A DNA stretch of 64,000 bases from Verrucomicrobiota bacterium (GTDB taxonomy: Bacteria > Verrucomicrobiota > Verrucomicrobiia > Limisphaerales > UBA9464): positions 1 through 64,000 of the forward strand of contig JAFLEF010000027.1 in the NCBI GenBank assembly GCA_017309115.1, written 5' to 3'. The notes beneath the pieces are model-generated. The model saw only the letters and a list, made by a program, of their open reading frames with translations. It ran no database searches and had not been told where the DNA came from. This document shows, piece after piece, positions 8,593 through 16,709 of this stretch. Both the position numbers and the translations under genes were made by a program. Within the stretch, counting starts at the first letter, position 1, and each line of letters opens with the position of its first letter.

Positions 8593-9393
8593 ATGAAAGT
8601 CATCGTATCCTCCCGACCGCGCCGCGGCTTCACGCTGATCGAGTTGCTGGTCGTGATCTCCATCATCGCCATTTTGGCGGGATTGCTCCTGCCGGCGGTC
8701 GCCCGTGCGAGTCAAGCGGCCAAGATCAAAAAGGCGGAGGTCGACATGAACAACCTGGTCGCGGCAATCACAGCCTACAATGCGGCCTACAGTCGAATGC
8801 CGACCTCCAAACGGACCCGGGCGGCGATTACGGAGGAGTGGCCTGATTTTCTTTATGGGACCCAGCAGGGCGGACAACAGGTTCTCGATTCCAAGCTTAA
8901 GACGGGATATTTCTCGAAGGCTAACCCGACTGGTAACTGGAACATCAGCAATGCGGAGTTGATGGCAATCCTAACCGGCACCGAGCTTGCCAATTTCCCA
9001 CCCGGCGCCCCTGGCTATGCCGTCCAGAACGACATGGACAATCGACCGATCAACTTTAACAACGCTCTCAATCAAAAGGGTAACATCTACCTCAACACCA
9101 AGATCGCCAAGGGTGTGGGTCCCAACGGTTTGGGCGAACTCGACAAGGTTCTGCGCGATCCCTGGGGTCGTCCGTATCTGGTCTGGGTGGATACCGATTT
9201 CGACAACAAGATTGTGGATCCGTTTCCGGCCGCTGCGGGTGGCAGTGTTCTCCCGGCCAACAATCCCAATGCCCGTTTCATTGCCCAGCCGGTACTGGTG
9301 ATGTCGCTTGGGCCCGACGGCACTGCGGACTTCACCCAACCCTCGAACGTCAAGGGCACGGCTAACGCGGACAACCTCTACAGCTGGCGCTAA
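8593..9393 (+). CDS. Prepilin-like protein (GspG-like), pseudopilin 2
   Basis: A 266-aa protein. The open frame extends upstream to 8356 over the previous gene, but the ATG at 8593 gives a proper prepilin leader (MKVIVSSRPRRG) followed by FTLIELLVVISIIAILAG, with Gly at -1 and Glu at +5. The segment NNLVAAITAYNAAYSRMPT parallels the GspG-like helix of the preceding gene. Near the C-terminus, LRDPWGRPYLVWVDTDFDN is the DPWG motif of GspG/major pseudopilin proteins, which often form a calcium site. It is the most convincing major-pseudopilin candidate of the set. Confidence 0.87.
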   Translation: MKVIVSSRPRRGFTLIELLVVISIIAILAGLLLPAVARASQAAKIKKAEVDMNNLVAAITAYNAAYSRMPTSKRTRAAITEEWPDFLYGTQQGGQQVLDSKLKTGYFSKANPTGNWNISNAELMAILTGTELANFPPGAPGYAVQNDMDNRPINFNNALNQKGNIYLNTKIAKGVGPNGLGELDKVLRDPWGRPYLVWVDTDFDNKIVDPFPAAAGGSVLPANNPNARFIAQPVLVMSLGPDGTADFTQPSNVKGTANADNLYSWR

Positions 9394-9411
9394 ACCGCTG
9401 GTTTACGGGAC

Positions 9412-10332
9412 ATGAATCTGAGGATCACAGCGGGTACGGAAGGCCGTCGGGCGCGGGCCTTCACCTTGGTTGAGCTCTTGGTGGTCATCTCGATCATCGG
9501 CCTGCTGATGTTCATTGCGGTTCCGGCGTTCAAGGGATTCGGCCGATCCAATGTGATGTCGGCCGCGCAACAGCAGTTGCGTGATGATCTGAGCTTCGCC
9601 CGGCAACAGGCGATCACGCATCGCTCACCGGTGTACATGGTGTTCTTCATGCCGCCGAATGACTTTCGCGGCGATTTCTCCACGGAACTGAACAATCTTC
9701 ACACCAGTCTCTTGAATTTGCCGACTGGCAATGACTACGACCGGCAATATCGGGAGGTCTCGTTGCGCGCCTTCACCAACACCTTTCCGAAGCAGTTCGC
9801 CAGTTATGCCCTGTACACCGAGGGCAATGTCGGGGAGCAGCCAGGGGTCAAGGTGGGGCGCTTTCTGACCGATTGGCGGGCCCTGCCCGAAGGCGCGCTG
9901 TTCCCGACGAACGGCATGGAGGTCCTGTTGCCGAGCTGGGTCTCGGGTCTGAACAGCCAAATCATCGCCACCAATCTGAATTCCCGGACGTTCCCGTTCC
10001 CCATCGCTCCCGAGCGGTTCAGTCCGGAGGCCGCCAAGCGAATCAAATTGGAATTGCCGGCCCTGGCTTTCGATTCGCAGGGGCGGCTGTTCAATTTCGA
10101 TGTCAACGGCCGGGCCATCAACAACGGGACCACGCTGGCGGATCGATATGTCGCCGTTGGCGCCGGCAGTGTCCTGCTCTCGCGGCACCGGGTGAACAAA
10201 GGCGAGCCGGAGCGTTTTGATTTCCTGATAGCGGCGGATGTCGTGGAGACCCCCAAGCGGAACTACACCAATCATATTGTGCGGGTCTCAGCCCTTACCG
10301 GCCGCGCCAAATCCCTCAAGCCAGCCCCATGA
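9412..10332 (+). CDS. GspH/FimT-like minor pseudopilin (Verru_Chthon cassette D-like)
   Basis: A 306-aa protein with leader MNLRITAGTEGRRARA and signal FTLVELLVVISIIGLLMFIA. Ala precedes the Phe and Glu is at +5. The following QQLRDDLSFARQQAITHRSPV stretch is the characteristic GspH/FimT segment after the helix, and the rest is an extended beta-rich head. Its position at the start of a four-gene set (GspH-, GspI-, GspJ- and GspK-like) matches my recollection of the Verru_Chthon cassettes of Verrucomicrobia. The last codons overlap the next gene by 4 nt (ATGA), so translation is coupled. Confidence 0.82.
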   Translation: MNLRITAGTEGRRARAFTLVELLVVISIIGLLMFIAVPAFKGFGRSNVMSAAQQQLRDDLSFARQQAITHRSPVYMVFFMPPNDFRGDFSTELNNLHTSLLNLPTGNDYDRQYREVSLRAFTNTFPKQFASYALYTEGNVGEQPGVKVGRFLTDWRALPEGALFPTNGMEVLLPSWVSGLNSQIIATNLNSRTFPFPIAPERFSPEAAKRIKLELPALAFDSQGRLFNFDVNGRAINNGTTLADRYVAVGAGSVLLSRHRVNKGEPERFDFLIAADVVETPKRNYTNHIVRVSALTGRAKSLKPAP

Positions 10333-11282
10333 AAACCGTTCTGGTACCGTCCGCTGTCCGCCGTGTGGCGGCCTTCACCATGGTGGAGTTGGCCCTCTGC
10401 ATTGCCATCGTCGCCTTTGCCATGGTGGCCATTCTCGGCGTCCTGCCGCTGGGGTTGAGTGTTCAAAAGCAGAATCGCGAGGAGACCATTATTGATCAGG
10501 AAGGACCGATGTGGCTGGAGGTCATTCGCCGGGGCGGTATCGGCTGGGATGAACTGACCAATTACATCGACTCCATTGTCATTGAACAGACTCCGGTCAA
10601 CCGCTCTGGGGCGACGCGTACCTTTGGGTTTCGCGGTCCGTTCTTCCCGCCGGGGTTTCCGGTGCCCGCCCCGGGCACAACTTTGGCCACGGCCGAGGAC
10701 GTGGTGAGCCTGCTGTCGATTCCCCGCTTTGAGGCCGATAAGGGAACCATTTTGAGCAACAGGGTCACAGCGATCAGCCGCTCATTCAGTGGTGATTTCA
10801 ACTCCCAGATTCGTCCGAACGGCACCGCCAGCTTCACCCCGGAAGACCGGCAGATTGACGACGCGCTTCGCTATCAATTTCAGGTGGAAATCACGCCCGT
10901 GACGCAGCTGCCCACGCTGGGAGTTTCCCCCACGAATGCGGTGGCGCGGGCGGGAATCATCCTGGGGGGGTATCTGAATGCCCTCCGCTTGGACACCAAT
11001 CTGGTGTCGGAGTTGAACGACGACCGGAATTCGCAGGACTTGTTCGCGGCGACCTTGTACGACGTGAAGCTGGTCTTTCGCTGGCCAGTGTTCCGCGTGG
11101 GTGAAGAGTTGACGGTCGGTCCAGGGCAGCGCGTTCTGCGAACGCAGATGTATGGCAAGCCCCGATTTGCCCGGATCGCCCCCAACAACAACGCCAACAT
11201 TGAGAATGTCTACTGGCCGGGAACGAGCATTCGTCCGCGTCGCTTCGACAGCTCGGCGGTGAACCGTGTGCTGACCCAATAG
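10329..11282 (+). CDS. GspI/PilV-like minor pseudopilin (Verru_Chthon cassette B-like)
   Basis: A 317-aa protein with leader MKTVLVPSAVRRVAA and signal FTMVELALCIAIVAFAMVAI (Ala at -1, Glu at +5). It is followed by LGVLPLGLSVQKQNREETI, the GspI/PilV-like turn in which the helix leads into a short loop. The remainder is a beta-rich head without recognised motifs, rich in TN and GTN sequences. It starts within the stop of the previous gene (ATGA) and ends 7 nt before the next, so it belongs to a tightly coupled set. The likely role is priming or tip formation of the pseudopilus, inferred from GspI. Confidence 0.8.
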   Translation: MKTVLVPSAVRRVAAFTMVELALCIAIVAFAMVAILGVLPLGLSVQKQNREETIIDQEGPMWLEVIRRGGIGWDELTNYIDSIVIEQTPVNRSGATRTFGFRGPFFPPGFPVPAPGTTLATAEDVVSLLSIPRFEADKGTILSNRVTAISRSFSGDFNSQIRPNGTASFTPEDRQIDDALRYQFQVEITPVTQLPTLGVSPTNAVARAGIILGGYLNALRLDTNLVSELNDDRNSQDLFAATLYDVKLVFRWPVFRVGEELTVGPGQRVLRTQMYGKPRFARIAPNNNANIENVYWPGTSIRPRRFDSSAVNRVLTQ

Positions 11283-11289
11283 GATTCCC

Positions 11290-12270
11290 ATGAAGCCGGT
11301 TTCAATTTCGTCCACCTCCGCGAACGGGCGGCGTCGAGCAGGGTTCTCCCTGTTGGAGATGCTGGTCGGCATGGGCATTCTGTCCATCATCGTTTTGGCG
11401 CTGTTCGCCATGTTCAATCAGACCCAAAAGGCGTTGCTCGCCAATGTGGGTCAGAGCGACGTGATGGAAAGCGGTCGTTCGATCATGGATTTGCTGGGCC
11501 GCGATCTTACCCGGGCTCGCCCGTCCAACCTGGGTTCCAACATCGTATATGTTCCCGGAACGACGCAAATTGATGAGGTCATTAACCCTGCGGCCAACCT
11601 CGTGGTGATGCGCACCGCCGCCGGTCCGACAGATAACAACGTTCGGAACGTGTTTCTGGATCAATGGCGACGGGACACTCTGTTGCATGATGTGTTTTAT
11701 CTGTCCGAAACGGAGCCAGGATTGTGGGCCGGGGCCGGTTTGTTTGTTGCCCCTGAGGATCCCAACAATCCGGACGACGGCGTCGGCACGCTCTACCGCT
11801 ATGAAGATCGGCAACCGGTGAATCTGCGCGGCGCCCGGGGAGCCAAGAGGGCGGATCTGCTCTACGACCGGTTCTTTAACAACGCCCAGTACCGCGCGAA
11901 TCCCACCAACTCCAGCCGACTGCTGGATGGCGTGGTCTTCTTCCGGGTCACCCCGTTCGGTCCGTCGGGTCAGGCGTTGGACCGGACCAGCTTTTCTCGA
12001 ACTAACCTCTTCCCGATTCCTCAGGGCGTTCTCATCGGGCCAGATAGCAGGGTCGGTTATCCGCTCAATGCGACCTTGTTTCGCGGCCAGGCTTTTCCGT
12101 CTTCGCTCGAGGTGGAACTGGGCTTGCTTCCGACGGAGTTGCTGGATCGTTATCGCGCCCTGCCGCCGTCGCCTCCAGGCATCCGCTCGCGGTTCCTCAC
12201 TAACAACATCGCCAACATTCTCGTGTTTCGTCAGCGCATTCCGATGGCTACGCCGTCCGCACTCCCATGA
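11290..12270 (+). CDS. GspJ/PilW-like minor pseudopilin (Verru_Chthon cassette C-like)
   Basis: A 326-aa protein with leader MKPVSISSTSANGRRRAG and signal FSLLEMLVGMGILSIIVLAL (Gly at -1, Glu at +5). It continues into FAMFNQTQKALLANVGQ and SGRSIMDLLGRDLTRARPS, the arginine-containing helix typical of GspJ/PilW. The head domain is large and contains a TEPGLWAGAGLFV segment. The stop overlaps the start of the 1470-aa gene by 4 nt (ATGA). It probably sits in the tip complex with the GspI-like and GspK-like proteins. Confidence 0.82.
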   Translation: MKPVSISSTSANGRRRAGFSLLEMLVGMGILSIIVLALFAMFNQTQKALLANVGQSDVMESGRSIMDLLGRDLTRARPSNLGSNIVYVPGTTQIDEVINPAANLVVMRTAAGPTDNNVRNVFLDQWRRDTLLHDVFYLSETEPGLWAGAGLFVAPEDPNNPDDGVGTLYRYEDRQPVNLRGARGAKRADLLYDRFFNNAQYRANPTNSSRLLDGVVFFRVTPFGPSGQALDRTSFSRTNLFPIPQGVLIGPDSRVGYPLNATLFRGQAFPSSLEVELGLLPTELLDRYRALPPSPPGIRSRFLTNNIANILVFRQRIPMATPSALP

Positions 12271-15200
12271 AGCGTCCTGATTTTCCAGCCCGATCGGCGC
12301 AGCACGCTCGGCGCGGTATCGCGCTCGTGATCACGCTGCTCATGTTGTCGGTGGTGACCATCACCGCGGTGGCCTTCCTAGCCGTCAGCCGTCGGGAGCG
12401 GGCGGCGGTGGGCAGCGCAGCGGAACAGTTGAATGCTCGCCTTGTTGCGGAGACGGGCGTCAATCACGCGCTCGGTCGCATCGCCAGTCGAATTTCGGCG
12501 GTCACCAATCGCTTGGCGTATGGCGGAACCAATCGCTTGGGTGACGGGGGATATTTTGTTTCGACCAATTTTGGTAACCCCAACTTTCGCATCGGCCCAA
12601 ATTTCTCGTATCTGGACACCCGCGACTACCGACAACTGACCAATGTTAGCTACTTCCGGGACGATGATTTCAATCGGTTCAATCTCGCTTCGGCGGCGGA
12701 TCGCGAACAATACGCCCGACTGTTAGGGAATCTTTATTATGATCCTCGACCACCGGTTTTCGTGGCGACCAACCGGATCCCAGGGGACCCTGTCGATTTT
12801 CGCTTTTACCTCGATCTGAATCGCAACGGGCGTTTCGAAACCAATGGTTTAATCGCGGAGTTTGATCGACAGGGTAGAGTCATCGGCGACCTATCGGATG
12901 TCCGGTTTGCGTGGGGTGATCCGGAGTGGATCGGGGTGTTGGAGAATCCGGATGTCCCTCACTCGGGAACCAATCGGTTCATTGGACGCTTTGCTTACGT
13001 GGTGGTTCCCACGAGTGCGACGCTGGACTTGAATTTCAGCGGGAACAACGCGAAGAAAATCGACGTCGGGCAGGGAGGACTCTTTCCAGCTGATCGGAAC
13101 GGCATAAACCCGCCGAGTGGGTTTTACCGCAACCAGGGTGTCGGTACCTGGGAGATGAACTTGGCGGGTTTCTTCGGCGCGCTGCACCCTGATATCTGGA
13201 TGTTCCGGACCGACGATTATTTGTACCGGACCAATCGGAACGATGCCAACCAAGGCCTTACTTTCGCCGATGCTGAGCGTCTCCGCCGCTTTCGCCAGGA
13301 GCGTTATGCGCCGCCTTCCGCCGAGCAGTTTTTCGAGAGTGATTCGGGCAGCAGTGCAGTCGCCCACGTGCGAAACGTGTTTGAACAGGACGGCGTTGAT
13401 GGTTACTCCGACGGTCCCTTGGTGGTTAACCGCGCCGATATCTTCAATCGGTTCGAGAATGATGCTCCTGACCTCTCGTGGTCGGGCGGGGATCTCACGA
13501 ATCGCTTCGCGGACTTCAACGATCTCTTCAACTCCGACCTGGGTCTGTCCTATCGGATTACAGGCAACTACACCAACCAGGGTAATGTCGTCATCGGCAA
13601 CAGCACGTTTGACCGCTATACCTTCTATCGCCTGATCAACCAGCTCGGTACCGATTCCGGGGACGGTCGATTTGAAACGGGGACGCATCCGGCCTACGCC
13701 GACCTGTTTCGCGGACGGGAGGCGGTGAATCCGTTCGGGTTTTATCGCCGAGCAAAGCTCAACCTGAACTACGCTCAGGAGAATCCCAATGGAGACTCCG
13801 TGGATTCCGCACGAGTTGCCAATTTCCGACCGTGGCAACCGCTCGAGTGGTTCACCAATGCGACGCATCGGCTGTTGCTCAGCGAGTTCACCAATGGTCT
13901 GCCGTTCTTTCCTCCGCGGGTGGATCGACCGGTTCCAGGGCTGGCCATCAATGGTTGGACTCGGGTTAATGACAACAACACCTCGTACCCGACGAATTAT
14001 TCGTATACGGCGCAGGTCCATCGGCCCCTGCAAATGGCTGCCAACATCTTCGATGCGACCACCAATTTCTTTCTGGATGCCGGCCGAAGAGTAGCCGCTC
14101 CGACGGTTTTTCGGCCGCTCCTGTATGAAGATTTTCGTTCCCCTGGCGTTCTCCGGCTGCACGGGTTCCAAGAGGTCACCAATGGCGTGACGGTGGACAA
14201 CCTGCTGCGATCCGAATGGACTGCTCCGGACTTGGTCACTAATGGAGCGCCTCGGTGGCCGATGTCACCATCGGTTCGGTTGGCGCCCAGCGCTCCCGAG
14301 GCGAATCCGCCGATTACCACCCGGGAACGCAATCTGAACCTATTTGGAATCCCTTGGGTTGTGGGAGCGAAGAAGGGGCTGCCCAATTTCAATCAAGCAC
14401 TCTGGCAGACAGTAATTCAGCCGACGCGACGTCTGATTATTACCCGTCCTACGCGAACCTCTAGAATCGGCCAGACTGAACTCCCGATCAGTGGAGCCAA
14501 CACGGGAGGCTTTCGGACGGCGTACCAATATGTGTTGAGTATCACCAACCGGATCGGCGTGGAGGGGTGGAACTCCTATTTCACGAATTTCCCGCGCAAC
14601 GTTCGGATCTTTGCGACCAACGTTCTCGAGTTCACTTTGATGGACGAAACCGGCCCGGGTGCGCCGGTGCCAATTTTGCAGCGCCGGGAGCTGCTGTCGG
14701 CCAACATACTAACGAACAACTGGCCCGCTCGTGCCTATATCTCGCCGCAGTTCTCGCGCAATACGTCTTCGCCGCTGTTTTACGAGTTCCCGAATACCAT
14801 CACCAACTCGATCACCACCACTCCCAATGGCGGTTTGGTGATCGGCACGAGCTTCATCTACGACCCGACGGCAGTCTCGGGTGTCCGGGCATTCCCACTG
14901 ACGCAGACCAATCAAGGTCGGGTGGTGATCTCTCAGAGCAACCGCCGCTTCCTCACCCCGGTGATTTCGGCTTACGTCACCAACAGCCTGCTGTACGCGA
15001 TCATCGATGACCAGTCGGGCCGTTTGTTGGACATCGCGACTCTGCGCAGCACGATGGTGCGGACCAACATCATTTCAACGCTCAGTTTTGATTCCCAAGG
15101 AGTGGAGCAGGAATTCGTAAATGCTCAGGCGGGAACACAAACGAGCGCTTCCGCGGGGATGCCGGCCTTCTGGAGCACGAATCTGGTACAGAACAATCGT

Positions 15201-16679
15201 ACCCGGGGTATCGACAACCAGTTGCTAGTCTCCATTGGCGACATTCAAGCGCGGAGTCTGTGGCGAAACCCGCCGGCTTCTCCGGCCGGAATGGATCCGA
15301 TCGAATTCGCCATCCAAGGATTGAAGTATTTCATTTACGGCGAGGAGCCTCAGGGTTCGAGCGACTTTGCCGCGCGGGTTCGTCGAGAGTATGGCTCAAA
15401 TCTGGTGGTGCAGGTTGGATTCAATCCTTCGCCCCAAGTCTTTCTGTCGGACCGTCGCATGGCCAATGATCCGCTGGTTCATTACACGAAAGATGATCTG
15501 GCCCCGGGCTACTTTTTCCTCACCGATTCGGGTTATACCGAACTGCAGCACGAGTTTTTCGGACTGGTCCCCAGCACCAGAGTGGGAGGACCGACTTTGA
15601 CCACGAACTTTGTGGCCTTCGACGTCGGTACGCCGTTTAAGGAAATCAATGCGTATGCGCCCTGGGGCACGAATGCGAATCTGACTGGCGTGCAGGCGCC
15701 GACGACGGGAAACTCGAATCCTGGAAACCGAAATCCCAATACTTCGGTTCCTACGGCGTTCGACTACAGCTTCAAAGACCCGTTAATCCGCTCGCCAGCT
15801 GATTGGAATTTCCCCGCAGGCACCAATGCGTCGTTCCGCTTTTCGGGTGTGGGGCAGTTGGGACGGATCCATCGCGGCACTCCGTGGCAGACGATTTATC
15901 TGAAGTCGCTCGATGCGTTTGAAGTTGGTCCTGGGGAGGTCTCCTTGATGACGCGGCTTGGAATGGGTCGCCTGACGTGGACGGGTTGGGCTGGAAACCG
16001 GTTCACCCACCCGACCAATGACTGGAAGATCGTCGATCTCTTTACCACCGCGTTGAACGATAATGCGGCGCGAGGCCAATTGGGCGTCAATCAGGCAGGC
16101 GTATCCGCTTGGGCGGCGGTACTGTCGGGAGTTCCTTTGCTGGAAACCACCAGCACCACCAATCCGGATAACCCGCTTCCGCTTTTTCTGGAGCCGGGCT
16201 CGCCAGAGATCACTCAGATGATTACCGGGTACACGCATGCCGGGACCAACGTCCCCGGACTGCTGGCCAGTATGGCCGCCGTTAAGAATGGGGTTCAGGT
16301 AAATCCGGATGGCGTCTTCCCGAAACTCGGCTCAATTCTTCAGGTGCCCACCTTTTCGGATCGAGCTCCGTTCTTGAATCAGGACATCGGCTGGACCAAT
16401 GCCACCCGGGTCGGTGACGAGGTCCTGGAGCGATTGCCTCAGCAGATCCTGTCGCTACTGCGAGCCGATGAACCCCGTTTCGTCGTCTATTCCTTTGGCC
16501 AAACCCTCAAGCCCGCTCAAGGTGCTGTTAATCTGCGGCCGGGCCCCCTGTACGGGATTGTGACCAACTACGTGATCACCGGTGAGTATGTCACCAAAAC
16601 CGTGTTGCGACTGGACGGAGATCCCCGCCGATTGCAGCCCATCATCGAGGATCAGCGAGTCATCCTGTCGAATCCGTAA
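12267..16679 (+). CDS. Giant GspK/PilX-like pseudopilin (Verru_Chthon cassette A-like), 1470 aa
   Basis: The N-terminus has leader MKRPDFPARSAQHARRG, then IALVITLLMLSVVTITAVAF: a prepilin-type signal with Gly at -1, Ile at +1 and no Glu at +5, exactly the deviation that marks GspK. The segment SRRERAAVGSAAEQLNARL and ETGVNHALGRIASRIS follow the GspK/PilX pattern. GspK itself is about 320-350 aa, whereas this protein is 1470 aa and the extra ~1100 residues are beta-rich and full of TN dipeptides, without a domain I recognise. In T2SS, GspK caps the tip. Here the tip could carry a large adhesive or substrate-binding head. ATGA overlap with the GspJ-like gene. The 2391-aa protease begins 30 nt downstream. 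Confidence 0.78.
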   Translation: MKRPDFPARSAQHARRGIALVITLLMLSVVTITAVAFLAVSRRERAAVGSAAEQLNARLVAETGVNHALGRIASRISAVTNRLAYGGTNRLGDGGYFVSTNFGNPNFRIGPNFSYLDTRDYRQLTNVSYFRDDDFNRFNLASAADREQYARLLGNLYYDPRPPVFVATNRIPGDPVDFRFYLDLNRNGRFETNGLIAEFDRQGRVIGDLSDVRFAWGDPEWIGVLENPDVPHSGTNRFIGRFAYVVVPTSATLDLNFSGNNAKKIDVGQGGLFPADRNGINPPSGFYRNQGVGTWEMNLAGFFGALHPDIWMFRTDDYLYRTNRNDANQGLTFADAERLRRFRQERYAPPSAEQFFESDSGSSAVAHVRNVFEQDGVDGYSDGPLVVNRADIFNRFENDAPDLSWSGGDLTNRFADFNDLFNSDLGLSYRITGNYTNQGNVVIGNSTFDRYTFYRLINQLGTDSGDGRFETGTHPAYADLFRGREAVNPFGFYRRAKLNLNYAQENPNGDSVDSARVANFRPWQPLEWFTNATHRLLLSEFTNGLPFFPPRVDRPVPGLAINGWTRVNDNNTSYPTNYSYTAQVHRPLQMAANIFDATTNFFLDAGRRVAAPTVFRPLLYEDFRSPGVLRLHGFQEVTNGVTVDNLLRSEWTAPDLVTNGAPRWPMSPSVRLAPSAPEANPPITTRERNLNLFGIPWVVGAKKGLPNFNQALWQTVIQPTRRLIITRPTRTSRIGQTELPISGANTGGFRTAYQYVLSITNRIGVEGWNSYFTNFPRNVRIFATNVLEFTLMDETGPGAPVPILQRRELLSANILTNNWPARAYISPQFSRNTSSPLFYEFPNTITNSITTTPNGGLVIGTSFIYDPTAVSGVRAFPLTQTNQGRVVISQSNRRFLTPVISAYVTNSLLYAIIDDQSGRLLDIATLRSTMVRTNIISTLSFDSQGVEQEFVNAQAGTQTSASAGMPAFWSTNLVQNNRTRGIDNQLLVSIGDIQARSLWRNPPASPAGMDPIEFAIQGLKYFIYGEEPQGSSDFAARVRREYGSNLVVQVGFNPSPQVFLSDRRMANDPLVHYTKDDLAPGYFFLTDSGYTELQHEFFGLVPSTRVGGPTLTTNFVAFDVGTPFKEINAYAPWGTNANLTGVQAPTTGNSNPGNRNPNTSVPTAFDYSFKDPLIRSPADWNFPAGTNASFRFSGVGQLGRIHRGTPWQTIYLKSLDAFEVGPGEVSLMTRLGMGRLTWTGWAGNRFTHPTNDWKIVDLFTTALNDNAARGQLGVNQAGVSAWAAVLSGVPLLETTSTTNPDNPLPLFLEPGSPEITQMITGYTHAGTNVPGLLASMAAVKNGVQVNPDGVFPKLGSILQVPTFSDRAPFLNQDIGWTNATRVGDEVLERLPQQILSLLRADEPRFVVYSFGQTLKPAQGAVNLRPGPLYGIVTNYVITGEYVTKTVLRLDGDPRRLQPIIEDQRVILSNP

Positions 16680-16709
16680 CCCTTACCCGGACTTCGTTCA
16701 CCGTCTTCC

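Noticed and set aside
12891-14171. 426-codon minus-strand frame inside the 1470-aa pseudopilin gene
   Set aside because: Complement of repeated Thr-Asn codons gives a long open frame by chance; no signal, motif or start context.
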